Origin: Sycon ciliatum
Lineage: Eukaryota > Porifera > Calcarea > Leucosolenida > Sycettidae
Assembly: GCF_964019385.1 (NCBI RefSeq)
Contig: NC_088645.1
Coordinates: 27,780,834-27,844,833 of the forward strand
Reading direction: 5' to 3'
DNA: 64,000 nucleotides
A model generated the notes under the pieces. That model had not been told where the DNA came from. It saw only the letters and a program-made list of their open reading frames with translations, and ran no database searches. This document shows, piece by piece, positions 9,767-19,655 of the stretch; the first letter of the stretch is position 1, and every line of letters begins with the position of its first letter. The position numbers were made by a program, and so were the translations under genes.

Positions 9767-10219
9767 TAGGCCCAGACAGATCCTGCCGGCAATTCTTTGG
9801 GCAAAATATTGAATAATTGAAAGAGCGGAAATTGCCGGCAAAATCGGAGCAAAATATCGAGATGTTGGGTAAAATCGATGCCTGATACTTGGATTTCCTT
9901 GTTTCTTACCCGTTCAGCAGGATATACTGCCCAGGACGAGATCATGTCACCGAAATATCACTGGGGTTCACTGTGGATCGACATGATTTTAGAAGAACTC
10001 AGGGACACGTGCGTGGAAGCCCGTGTTGAGAAACCGACCCTGCGATTTTTATGAACCGTTAGGCGGGATTGTTCGGGAAGTGGATAAAATACACGTTTTT
10101 CCGGCGCAAAATGGAGCAAAATATCGAGTTGTGCCAGGCTCGGCAAAATATCGAAGATTTTGCAGCTACATTTTGCGGCAACATATCGAGGCGAGCGGAG
10201 CAGAATCTGTCTGGGCCTA
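9767..10219. mobile_element. hAT-like MITE, TIR TAGGCCCAGACAGAT
   Basis: 15-bp perfect terminal inverted repeats (TAGGCCCAGACAGAT / ATCTGTCTGGGCCTA) bound 453 bp. Inside are repeated CCGGCAAAATATCGA-type motifs, the same motif set as the larger element at 35268-38166, whose ends are TAGGCCTAGCCC. I infer a shared family. No matching 8-bp duplication is visible at the borders, so one flank has changed. Confidence 0.6.
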
Positions 10220-10780
10220 CTAGTCCGGGACCCTGATCTCGAAATCGAAAATTTGGGTACCACTTCGTAGGGAGCACAACAACTCTTCGCCAACCCTTCA
10301 AGTACCGAACAGTGAGTATGTCTGAAGTTGTCGGACATCTCAAAGCTGTGTCATAGCCTCAGGAGAAGGGAATATATCCGACGACGAATCGACAATTTCA
10401 GGCAGGAGATATCGTAATATTTTTGGCTCACTGGGCGAAAAATCATGAATGCAACCATTGAGAGAAAAGAGAGCGAGCGCAAAAATGTGAAACACCTCTG
10501 ACTAGGAAAGGAAGAAGAAAACGACGCCACAATTCAAGAACTTTTCAAAAGGCGATGCTCGGCGTGGGTTTCTTTGAAGGAATTACTTGCTTCTATGCAA
10601 CGTCCTGGTTTTTCGTTCGTCGCTGTCCTTTCCGAAAGTAGTTCAGGTCATTCAGCTCCAGATAAGTCTCTGCCGTGTGCCTTCCTCTTTCCATTTCCCC
10701 TGATGGTACAGCCATAAAACATCGCCTGATGATACTACCTGGTAGTAGTACTGGCTCTGTCCACTGATTGGACCTTTCAG
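10220..10780. other. No recognised gene; ends in a splice acceptor
   Basis: Nothing recognised until the sequence GGACCTTTCAG at 10770-10780, which acts as a likely acceptor for the next exon. Confidence 0.4.
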
Positions 10781-10971
10781 CTTGGAAGGTTCAAGGTTCT
10801 GGAACCTTCCAAGCTGGAAGGCTGTTGGCTTACGCACTGGAGATGTGTTAGAGCTACATAATGTCCACACAGCACGCGCTAATTACCAGGCTACTGTGTG
10901 GCGACTGGCTTTGCAACCGAAGCCCGATGTGCCTACGCCCATCGGCAGAGGATGGATTCAAGACAGCGACG
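10781..10971 (+). CDS. Exon of a cysteine-rich C-terminal-domain gene (exon n-1)
   Basis: The open frame encodes SWKAVGLRTGDVLELHN, RANYQATVWRLALQ and PIGRGWIQDSDG, then a donor G|GTAAGTTG at 10971/10972. The series H..RANYQ..VWR.AL, P.P.G.GW..D, joined to the Cys-rich exon, is a recurrent C-terminal module in multicopy uncharacterised proteins of cnidarians and other invertebrates. No function is known to me. A 15-bp palindrome (CAGCTTGGAAGGTTC ... GAACCTTCCAAGCTG) lies at the exon start. Upstream exons were not found, so the gene may be a truncated copy. Confidence 0.5.
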
Positions 10972-11277
10972 GTAAGTTGTTCCGATAAATAATTAGCACG
11001 GGTAATGTACCCAACTTTGGATCAAGTTATGCATGAAGAAATTTACACTTGTGTAATTGTTATGGTATGGTACGGTACGCGTCTACAAAGGCTACAGTGG
11101 AGTCTGCGGATATTGAGAAACATACTGCAAGGTTGAAAGAATTGTAATTAGCAGATAAAAGGATAAAGGATACAGTGCTGCCCTTCCCATTTAACCAGAT
11201 ATCTATGACTGTCTACTGCACAAATATACGCGAGGAATAAATTAACTGTCTGTGACAATGTTTGTTTCTTCCCTCAG

Positions 11278-11639
11278 GCAAAGTCGCTGTGAATTGGACA
11301 GAACAGCAGGCAGTGCCAAAAGAACTTCAGAGCCTCATCAGCTGCGGGTGCCGAGGAGTGTGTGACACTCAACGCTGCTCATGCAAGAAGTCATCTCTTG
11401 CGTGCACTGACATCTGCCGCTGCGAAGCTGCATGCGCTAATCCGCTCAACAGTAGGCCAGAGCAACCACCACAGCAAAGTACGTCCGTTGACGTATCGCA
11501 ACTGGAAACTGAGTCCAATCATGCCCAGCCAAACTCAGATTGCGACGACTCATGTGTGTCCGATAGTGATGGATCAGTTGCGTGTACGAGTGATGATCTC
11601 AGCAATGATAACGTTGATAGCGACAGTGCGTCAGTTTGA
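11278..11639 (+). CDS. Terminal exon of the cysteine-rich gene (CXC-like)
   Basis: Preceded by TTTGTTTCTTCCCTCAG, the exon joins in phase to give DSDG-KVAVNWTEQQAVP. It then has CGCRGVCDTQRCSCKKSS and CTDICRCEAACANP, a nine-plus cysteine cluster like tesmin/CXC (CRC) domains, which bind zinc and often DNA. The tail is acidic and Ser/Asp-rich to a stop at 11639. The intron is 306 bp. The pair of exons is the best preserved spliced coding unit in the window. Confidence 0.6.
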
Positions 11640-11783
11640 ATTCCCTGCGCAGCTGCCATATTGTAAAGGGAGAAATTAGACATACAAGAATGAATCAAGT
11701 TAGAAAACTAACAGTGACAGCAAGGCCCTACAACTAACATACATGCCATGTGGCAATATTCCTAGATTTTCCTAGATTTTGTA

Positions 11784-12773
11784 CAGTCGTCCCTCTCTAA
11801 TCCGGCACCTTTTGCTACGGCGTTTTCTGCTGGATTAACGAGGGTGCTGGATTAAGAAATCCTGCCCTCTGACCCGGCCCTACCCAATTGCATGCATGTG
11901 TCATACGTCAAAACGCAGGGTTTTTCCGTGTCGATCCAAGTATTTGGTGCACAACTTTATATTCTCAACTGTTCTACAAGAATATACACAGTGATAAAGT
12001 AAAACAGAGAACATGTTCACATGTACTCTTGCACACACACGCACACACACACACAGACCTGAAAATTGGCAGGACACTACTCCTTGCTAAAATAAGAAAG
12101 TATGGTTGACTGCTTAGCAGTTGTCTCCTGGACAACATTGACCCTCTTGAGAAGGCCACGCAAGCAGTCGACATCATGCAGGTCGAACGACGGATGTCCT
12201 TCGAAGCAAACAATTGCATCAGCAAGTGCACGGGATGCTTGTGCCAGAGTTGGAAGGCTGTTGGAGTGTGCATCCAAGATGTGCTAGAGCTGTTAGCCAG
12301 TTAGTTGTAGAACGTCAGTACCGTCGGTCAGTGTCGTGCATCGTCGATGATTGTTTAGTAACTGGTGGTGTTAGTGGACAGTATAGCGTAACTTGTAGTT
12401 CCTTGGTCTTTCTCTTTGTATAATTTGAGTTCGGGTTCGGAAAAGTCCTAACAACCAACCGAACTGAACTCTCCCGCGCGAGGTCGAGTACAGTTGTCAA
12501 CTGAATTCGATCCATAACTGAACTCTGAAGTGGCCCCGCGCGCGCGGCACTGACCAGACTGGCCTGGCAAGGAGTGCACCCGTACGGTACGCGATTTACG
12601 ACTGCCGGATTATGAAATCAAACTACGTGCAGTTTGAGCGATTCGTTTCAAAAAGTCACTGCCGGAGGCGGAATTCAAGTGCCGGATTACGATGTAGGAA
12701 TTGAACGAAAAAAATCGGTTTCATCAGAAAGTGCGCCGGTTTGCAAGGGTTCCGGATTAGAGAGGGACGAGTG
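11784..12773 (-). mobile_element. Tigger/pogo-like DNA transposon, internally deleted
   Basis: Ends CAGTCGTCCCTCTCTAATCC (left) and the inverted right end, flanked on both sides by TA (11782-83 and 12774-75). CAG termini, TA target and 'AATCCGG' inner TIR are the Tigger/pogo pattern. It contains the C-terminus of a transposase on the minus strand. At 990 bp it lacks most of the transposase. A segment (about 12250-12420) recurs inverted at 63716-63890. Confidence 0.75.
12077..12277 (-). pseudogene. Pogo-type transposase C-terminus
   Basis: 66 aa with ASRALADAIVCFEGH, DVDCLRGLLKRV and a final KQSTILSYFSKE. The order 'AL..L..F....... L..L...........KQ..I..FF' is the C-terminal signature of Tigger/pogo (TIGD-like) transposases. 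It sits inside an element with matching Tigger-type ends, which supports the call. The DDE domain is gone. Confidence 0.55.
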
Positions 12774-12775
12774 TA

Positions 12776-13097
12776 TATGGATAAACATTGTGTGTACTAT
12801 TGTACTACAGTAGAACCTGGTGTAAGCGACCTCTCGTTTTACCGACCACCTACGACCGTTTTTCCATGCACGGACAGTGCTACACAGACACTGTGGGCTG
12901 GATGTGCGCACGTGCACGGCAGCATTGCAGCAGATCATCATAATTGAGAAACAGTTTGTGTAATATACAGTGTAGAATTGTACTACTTTTTAACTATTTT
13001 ACCAGGATGCGCGAATCATTGCAGCATATTCCTTTTGTATATTGATAAACATTGTGTGTGTGTGAGATACTATTGTATTACTTTTTTGAAATATTCT
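12776..13097. repeat. Degenerate tandem copies of a 30-bp motif
   Basis: The motif GGATG.GCG.ATCATTGCA.CATAT appears at about 12900, 13005 and 13170, with shared flanks (ATAAACATTGTGTGTG). A possible isolated TA-MITE end ACAGTAGAACCTGGTGTAAG lies at 12806. Confidence 0.4.
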
Positions 13098-13668
13098 TTC
13101 AGTTCATCACTAGAATAATTGTCAGTAGATTAATTATCAGTACATGATGATCTATTTTAATACATTTTACCTGGATGTGCGCATCATTGCAACATATCAT
13201 CATGTACTGATAATAATTATCTACTGACAATTAAGCGGGATTCACAGAAGCTTTTTTGCGATGCGACACGCGATGCGACGCGATCTGCGACGGACGCGTG
13301 CGATGCGAACTCGCGAAATACCATTCACAGAAGAAGTCAGTGATGCGACAAAATCTTGCTGATTTGGCTACGTCACCATGATATTCGCGCGGTTTGATAC
13401 AACTTGTACAAATTTATAGGCAACTCTTGCACCTTTGTACAACTTTGCTGTAGATAAGGTCAAAATCGTACGCCAAATCGCTTGTCGCATCGCATCGCAT
13501 CGCAAAAGTTGAGCCAAGCTCAACTTCTGCGATGGCCCAGTTGCGGCAGTTGCGTGGGGTGCGACATGGCTGCGATTTGGGGTTTTCCCGGTTTCGCGCC
13601 TGTCGCATCGCGTGTCGCATCGCAAAAAAGCTTCTGTGAATCCCGCTTTATTCTAGTGATGAACTGAA
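13098..13668. repeat. Foldback element, interrupted in its right arm
   Basis: Left arm 13098-13152 (TTCAGTTCATCACTAGAATA...) and right arm 13196-13230 plus 13651-13668 are reverse complements; the loop is about 43 bp. The right arm is split exactly by the Harbinger-like MITE at 13234-13647. Confidence 0.8.
13234..13647. mobile_element. Harbinger-like MITE, TSD TTA
   Basis: Perfect TIR of about 45 bp beginning AGCGGGATTCACAGAAGC, with repeated GCGATGCGACACGCG motifs inside, and TTA on both sides (13231-33, 13648-50). The intact left arm of the surrounding foldback serves as the empty site and has a single TTA, proving a 3-bp target duplication. TTA target and the '..GATTCACA' ends fit PIF/Harbinger. 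Confidence 0.85.
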
Positions 13669-14274
13669 CGAATGAACGAATATTTCTTGAGAGAGATGCA
13701 GCGAGGACACATACTGACAAGTTATTTTGTTCTTTTCATTAGTTACCAGAATCAGTGTACCAACACAGAAGTGCATTGTTATTGAACATTGAATATTGAT
13801 ATCAAACGAAATATATTTTTCAAGTTCGTGATTCAAGACAAAATACTGGCTCACCTTGTGCCGGGGAGTTGGTAGTATTCCATAGGATGGGGCTTCCGCA
13901 ACTACAGCATTGGCTCGGGCTTCAGACTCGACACCACTAATAAGTAATCATTCACTCGAGTCGAGACGAGTCGAGTGCTATTACTAGTGTTGACAACTTT
14001 TTGAAATAATTCAAAATACTGTACTGTACTGATGCATTTCCCTCACTGCGCGTAAAATGCTTCATGTGAGCGTGCCCAATCAATGCTCAGGTGCACGAAG
14101 ATCTTGAAATCGGCGAGGAGAAATTGCCATGAAAACCCCCTCGTAGCAAGCTTATGGCACAGCTTTCAGGAGTCCGACAAGTGAATCCATGCTACCAAAC
14201 CCCTTCCCTATCTAACTGGACCATGCCCAAATCCTCCTTCCAAAGTGGCACACCTACTGCGAAAAATTGATTTC
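13669..14274. other. No recognisable feature
   Basis: AT-rich and then neutral sequence with no long frame, hairpin or repeat that I could match. Confidence 0.4.
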
Positions 14275-14720
14275 TCAGAATCCGGATCCCGCTACGGCGT
14301 GCGACCTGCGCTGGCCGCCCTGCCGTGCAGTATGGAACTGTCCTCAAGCCAGTCACGTATTTGGCAGCCCAGTGAGCTGTCTACCGGTATACCGGATCGC
14401 AGCGTTTACTTGTAGAAGCGCGTAGAAGCGCCAAATGCGGCAGGGCCAGTCTCGGGCTGGTTGCGTACTGCGTAGGCGCTAGGCGGCAGGCTGGCGGGCG
14501 ACCGGCAAGGCTGCATTCGCATTTGGATCACCCAAGTGATACAGGTGCTTCGACTGCACCCCGTGGCGCATCAGGGAGGCATCTGGGGGCAGAGCAAGAT
14601 GTGTGCCGGACACTCACCATCATCCGGTCGACTTCATGGTTGTGCGACATTACACAGCCGGCACTCATCACTTGCTATTGCTTGTAGAAGGCTAGAATTT
14701 TTTTCTCTCGTTTGCTCTAA
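14275..14720 (+). repeat. R1 partial copy
   Basis: Matches R1 from GCTACGGCGTGCGACCTG to AGAAGGCTAGAATTTTTTT, with a deletion of the GGCCCAGGCAGCC segment. After 14720 it leaves R1 and enters possible coding sequence, unlike all other R1 copies. Confidence 0.75.
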
Positions 14721-14769
14721 AGCTAGTTGGTTTACATGGTTTATAGTAACTTTATACCCGTACCTGAGC

Positions 14770-15590
14770 ATGGATCCTTCTCAGCAGCAGATCGCTGGTA
14801 TTCCTCGTTTGAGACCGCGGCGACGGCAGCGTCGGCCCTGACCAACAAGCCTCGGGCGATGAGCATGCCGGCCGAAAATGCAGGCATGGACACTGTCGTG
14901 CATGATCAGTTGAGTTTCTTGGAGGCGCTATGATGCCGGCCGGGGCGACGCATTTGTTGGCGCAAGGGAGACGATTAGGACAATACGGCGTGCAGAATAC
15001 TTCGAGCTGGCCACAATGCTTCCTTCATGTCCTGCCCACACGCAGCCAGCAGCCAAACGCGTTAGAATCAATCAATCCGATGGCAGTCACTGAGTGAAAT
15101 TGTCATTGGCAAGAGAAAAAACTGAAAAACTGAATCTCTAATCTACTGGGTCGAGGCCTGGCAGACTTTCAGCACCATCGCACCTTGCAACACGAGCTTA
15201 CGTCCTCTGGGGTCCTAATTAGTCCGACAAGAAATTCATACTGCACGGCGACAAAAAGGCAGTTTGAGCAGTCTGTAATCCGGGACTTGCCGAAATCCAA
15301 CCGTGACGGAACTAGCCCACTTCAGCCCCCGCATGGTAGCAGAACACAAGGCTTTATCTCGCTGACTACCCATATTACGGACACGGACAACTCCACTGCG
15401 GACTCTCTTTCACGTGGACGATTAGTCCATTTCCTCTCATCCGCTCCTTAACAAGCTGCTGGACTCGGCTTAGTCCCGAACTCATGCTATGTGGGAGCAA
15501 CTAACCATGGCAGCAAACTGGCTGAACATCTTCTCAACCAATGCGTGCCTCCTTTTTCGTGCGCTGTGTAGTCTATCTCTCTCAGCACAC
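14770..15590 (+). pseudogene. Remnant of a tyrosine-recombinase (DIRS/Ngaro-type) retroelement
   Basis: A frame ends HITDTDNSTADSLSRGRLVH and LSSAP. The 'N..AD.LSRG.L..F....P' signature is the end of the RNase H domain in YR retroelements. Right after it, a shifted frame reads MWEQLTMAANWLNIFSTNAC, resembling the start of the tyrosine recombinase. Upstream, 14770 starts a possible gag-like MDPSQQQIAGIPRLRPRRR. The RT core is missing. The adjacent R1 copy could be a terminal repeat of this element. Short matches only, so the call is tentative. Confidence 0.35.
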
Positions 15591-15607
15591 GTGGGTAAGC
15601 ACGGAAA

Positions 15608-15680
15608 CACACACACACACGCACACGCACACGCATACATACATACATACATACATTCACACATACATACACAGACACAC

Positions 15681-15731
<51 letters not shown>

Positions 15732-15732
15732 T
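15608..15732. repeat. Compound microsatellite CA / CATA / CT
   Basis: (CA)n with CG interruptions, then (CATA)n, then (CT)n of about 50 bases ending in CTTT variants. Confidence 0.95.
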
Positions 15733-16039
15733 TATCCTCCTCTTCTACATCCCTAACCCTGCTTCGCCTCTATTTGCTGTCACTCCCCTCCCCTTCCTAC
15801 TCTCGTACTAGGCGGCATTACACCAAGTCTCAGCACGTGGCGTCTACTTTGCTGTGTTGGGGCTTTGTTTGGACATGGCGAGCTGTTATCATATTTCCTT
15901 GCGGTTGTTGTCGCTGTTGCCATTGTTGTTTAGATACCACGGCGAGCCGGCAGTAAGTGCCGGTTTTCGCGGGCTGGCGACCTTGTCTTACTTTCAGTAA
16001 TTATTAACACTTTACCCGAGGTGCGACGGATTAATCCGT

Positions 16040-16141
16040 CACGACCGCGCAGAGCAGATTGCAGACACACGTATAGGAGATCCCCCAGATAGGCGTTGGC
16101 CTTTGGGTAATCCTGAAATAAAGATTATTATTATTATTATA
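16040..16141 (+). mobile_element. 3' end of a CR1/L2-group LINE or partner SINE
   Basis: The + strand ends AGGC-GTTG-GCCT (hairpin 16091-16102), then TTGGGTAATCC, GAAATAAAG and (ATT)n. This is the same 3' layout as RT2, RT3 and RT4. The body is too short to name. Confidence 0.5.
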
Positions 16142-16379
16142 CGTACGTGCGTTACACACACACACACACTCACACATTATGCGCACCTGGCGGGCAGGGC
16201 GAGTGGCCCATGCTGCTTATTCAGTTGTACTAGCGGAGGCAGGGGCAATTCCCCTTCGTAATCGCCCGTGCGGCGGAATACCCGGCGTCCTGATACGGCG
16301 GTTGTGCGAGCAAATGCAGCGGTGGTTCCCTTTTGAGCTCTGTTTGCGGCAGAGGCAGGGGCAGCGCCCCTAGCCCATG

Positions 16380-17072
16380 CGAGGTATATTATGTATCAGA
16401 TTGCAACGACCAGGAGGCTCTTAGTAGTGGCTGCAAATGACCGATATCCGTCACTTGCAGCTCTGCATCAGAGACCTGTAGCTGGCCTGAAGAGTTGTAA
16501 AATTACTCCTTCGTAGCCGGGGGAGTCAGAGCGAGGGCGATTCACGGCTTGGTCAAAAAACTGTTGGCCTGGAACGTAAACGTGGATCTGCCGACACAGT
16601 TCACCTGGTTCACACGCCTGACCTGGCATGCTGCCTTGCGTGAAAGGAACATTTTTCCGAAAGCAAGCTTCTTCTCCAAAATTCGAAATATCTTTCCAAA
16701 AATGCCGTCGTCCTTGACCTCGAAGCTGAATGTTGTTAGGAAAGAAAATTAGCGAAGATGTAGCCGACCCATTCTGGCAAACCGTGTGCCCTCTGGATAT
16801 GCAGTTGTTCGCCATGGTCAACAATCTTCTTCTCCTTCGTTCGTACTTTCACTTTCCTGACCACGAATACAAGCGGTACCCATGCTCAGGTTAGTGTTTA
16901 TTTGTCTGTCTATGCACATACATGTAATACAATGTACTGTTCGTGCTGCAGGCACTGGCCGATCATGGAAATAGAGGAAGCAGCCAGCTTTCTTTGAATT
17001 CTCATCCTTTCAACAAAAATATGTACACACTTTCCTTGGCTGCTTTTTCCCACCGCCACCATGCATGCACTG
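16380..17072 (+). repeat. R2 repeat, copy 1
   Basis: About 690 bp nearly identical to the reverse complement of 27718-28410. Both copies keep a 95-118-aa frame (minus here, MLTMANNCISRGHTVCQ...) that I do not recognise. Just upstream (16200-16380) are two or three units of the GCAGGGGCAG minisatellite, as next to copy 2. Confidence 0.85.
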
Positions 17073-17198
17073 CTTTTCAAATTCGTGTTTGCTTTGGCAG
17101 TGGTTTCATGGGTATCCTTCAGCCTTCCCTGGCATTCAAAATTCAGAATAGTTTCCACCCAGGTGCTAGTACCTCTGTTCTGCTTAGCACATTGTAGT

Positions 17199-17397
17199 AA
17201 AATTATTTGCAACTGCCCACCACTGCACTCTTGGCTCACATTCACCACACCATAGCGAGGAAGTTTGTTCTTGGATAGATGTCTGGAGGATGTAGAGCAT
17301 CTATCCAAGAACGAACTTCCTCGCTATGGTGTGGTAAATGTGGGCCAAGAGCGCAGTGAGGAGAGGTGAACAGTTTCAAATTATTTAGCCACATCCG
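17199..17397. repeat. Foldback hairpin, arms about 85-100 bp
   Basis: The core arms CACCACACCATAGCGAGGAA and its complement flank a 16-bp loop near 17282-17297. Similarity continues outward to about 17199 and 17397 with indels. Confidence 0.8.
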
Positions 17398-17640
17398 ATC
17401 CTTTCTCTGATAATTATGGACATGTTTTACTATACCGGTATATTGAATGGCCACTCATGCTTCTATTGAGAGGTAACACCACTCAGGAAACTGAGGAAAG
17501 CCAACCGGTGTTGCACAGGATTTGAGGTTGGGAAGAAAAGATGTTCCAATAAAAGAACTGCGAGTACATGGGAAACGTATTATGGAAAGGGCAGTCTGAG
17601 TCGAACTAGGATCTCCTGTTCCAGAGCGTGAATATGAATA

Positions 17641-17984
17641 CCGTAAAGTCGCGGATAAAAGCCGGGTTTGCATACAAGCACATCGCAGATAGAAGCCTGA
17701 AAATCAAACGGGTCGAATGCATATAAGCCCGTCGCGCGTAGAAGCCTTGCTCTATGCAAGCACGGATCGGGTGGGTCAAGAGTGCATGCGCTATGTATGG
17801 TGCATAGTAAAACTGCGGCCATACCGGTAGTCAGTGGTAGATCTACGCGTGTCGCACGTAGAAGCCTGGCATACAAGTCTGGCAAAAATATCAGTGGTGC
17901 ATAATAAGCATGGTTTGCATTAAAACCTGATGGAGAAAGCGGCTTATGTGCTTATAAGCCCGGCTTTTATCCGCGACTTTACGG
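17641..17984. mobile_element. TA-type MITE, TIR CCGTAAAGTCGCGGATAAAA
   Basis: 344 bp, TIR of about 27 bp starting CCGTAAAGTCGCGGATAAAA, TA on both sides (17639-40, 17985-86). Inside, GCGTAGAAGCCT-like motifs recur about every 60-70 bp. Tc1/mariner-type target; no transposase. Confidence 0.85.
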
Positions 17985-17986
17985 TA

Positions 17987-18217
17987 CAGTAGAATGCCAA
18001 TATTCCGAACAATCACTTATTCGAAATGCCAGTTTTCATATTGAGGAGCTGGAGTGTGTCTAGTTCCTGTGAGGAGAATGTGAGAACTGATGGAAACGTG
18101 AAGGAATGTGCAAGTCTTAGATGGATGTGTGACTGCTCCGTTATCCGAATTTTTCCCCATCCGAACCCCCTGGAGAAAGCGTGCGCCCGAGGGGTGCGGA
18201 TAATCTACACTCTGCTG
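17987..18217. mobile_element. Tigger-like MITE, TIR CAGTAGAATGCC
   Basis: 231 bp with imperfect TIRs (CAGTAGAATGCCAATATTCC versus the complement of ATAATCTACACTCTGCTG), TA on both sides. Its left TA is the right TA of the preceding MITE. A diverged relative is at 22812-23045. Confidence 0.7.
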
Positions 18218-18498
18218 TAACAGTTATGTACAATGTGTGCCGATGCACATTGGACAACGTTGCAAATGTAGAATTGGTATATACAGAAGCCTTGCTTGGT
18301 AGTTGTAAATGTAGAATTGTAGGTGGACTGTGGTTCACATTAGACGGTCGGAGTACCCCCACCAAACGAAGAGAGCTCAACATCACAAGGTAGAGCTTGC
18401 ATGTACAATCGAAAAAGAGTACATATACCATTAGCTGATGTTGTTAGTGTGCGTTACGAAGTCTGAAGAAAATGTTGAACGATCTCGGCTGGGATGAC

Positions 18499-18574
18499 GG
18501 CTACACCTTAGCTCAGTGATTACAGCATCGCTGGCCTCAAGCAAAGGTCCCTGGTTCGAATCCTGGTGGTGACA
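18499..18574 (+). tRNA. tRNA-like sequence (SINE head or tRNA pseudogene)
   Basis: Contains an A box TTAGCTCAGTGATTACAGCA and a B box GGTTCGAATCC. The T stem is CCTGG/CCTGG with one T-T mismatch. D and acceptor stems pair poorly, so it is not a working tRNA. It could start a tRNA-derived SINE; no clear SINE body follows. Confidence 0.5.
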
Positions 18575-18599
18575 GTCAATTTTTTCTTCAGACCTTTCC

Positions 18600-19259
18600 C
18601 GTTAGTGCCTTTCCCTCTAACCAGTGAATATTACTGTTTGCTTCGTACTTTGAGTGATTATCACTTACAGTTACATATACAATATACTTGATAATTTCTT
18701 AGCGCATGAAAATCGGAGTCAGTACCACAATATTCCTCCCTCACTATATGAGTCTAGATACTTTGAATGTGGAACAGGGTCCAGGACAGGATCGTCTGCT
18801 CTATCCGAATTATGGCCTGGTTGCAATTTGTCTATTTACCAGCAGGTACATCGCACCAGGGAGTCATAGCACCTACACTGTAGGGAGACTACACAATACT
18901 TTATAGAATTTTGGGTCAGGATTTGGAGGTTCTCCGTGATCTGTGCACCCCGCGATCACGGCCTTGACCTACTGACCCTGAGAACGGCCCAGGTTAGCAA
19001 TACCATGTACGAGCGTGTATAGATCTGCCCAATGGTGCCCCAAGGGTGGCTGAAACAGGAACCCCTGGGTCGAACCCCATGTCATTTAGCTTTACAGTCG
19101 CCTGTGCCGTCTACCTAGATGCTACAACTCCCTGCGTTGCACCCAGTAAATGCAGCACATCAAGTATACAGCCATGTAGTGTTGGTTGTCACCTGTTCTG
19201 ATAGTGTGATATCACAAACAATCTTCTACGGTCCATTCATGTTTAACCTGGCACGTTAG
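18600..19259. other. No recognised gene
   Basis: Contains a 64-70-aa frame (GPGQDRLLYPNYGLVAI...) that I do not recognise and a B-box-like GGGTCGAACCCC at 19067. Nothing firm. Confidence 0.35.
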
Positions 19260-19655
19260 GGGCCGTCCATAATTATCTATCTTTAACAGATTGAGTATCT
19301 TTGAAACGAGAAAAAAAATCGTTCATGGGCGGGTGGGTCAAGAAGGGTTTCGTAATGAAAAATATTGATAGCTGAAACACTAGTCCATTCCAGCTATTTT
19401 TCGTTGAGGGGTGAGTAGGTGGGGGTGGGGGACGGTCACAAGTTACTCATAACTAAACTTTTCATTTTGTGAAAATTATCGATAATGCCCGGTCCATAAT
19501 TGTCGATCTTTTACACGAAGAGAAAAAGTTTCGTTTGTGGGTGGGTCAAGGGGAGTTTCGTTTCGAAAAAATATTGATATTACAGACATCAATCGGGGGG
19601 GGGGGGGGGTGGAGGAGGGTCCTTCTTTCATTTCGTGAAAATTATGGATAATGCT
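19260..19655. repeat. Two diverged tandem units starting GTCCATAATT
   Basis: Two units (about 19264-19485 and 19489-19655) share TCCATAATT.TC.ATCTTT, GTGGGTCAAG, GTTTCGT, AAAAATATTGATA and end GAAAATTATGATAATG. The ends are complementary (TCCATAATT / AATTATGGA), so these may be MITEs. A G run sits at 19597-19608. Confidence 0.55.

Noticed and set aside
15489..15956. 155-aa plus frame with HTHTHAHAHAYIHTYIHS and SLSLSLS
   Set aside because: Mostly translation of CA, CATA and CT microsatellites; only the first 35 codons may be recombinase remnant, already noted.
18499..18574. Functional tRNA gene
   Set aside because: A and B boxes are good but D and acceptor stems do not pair, and the anticodon arm is unclear.
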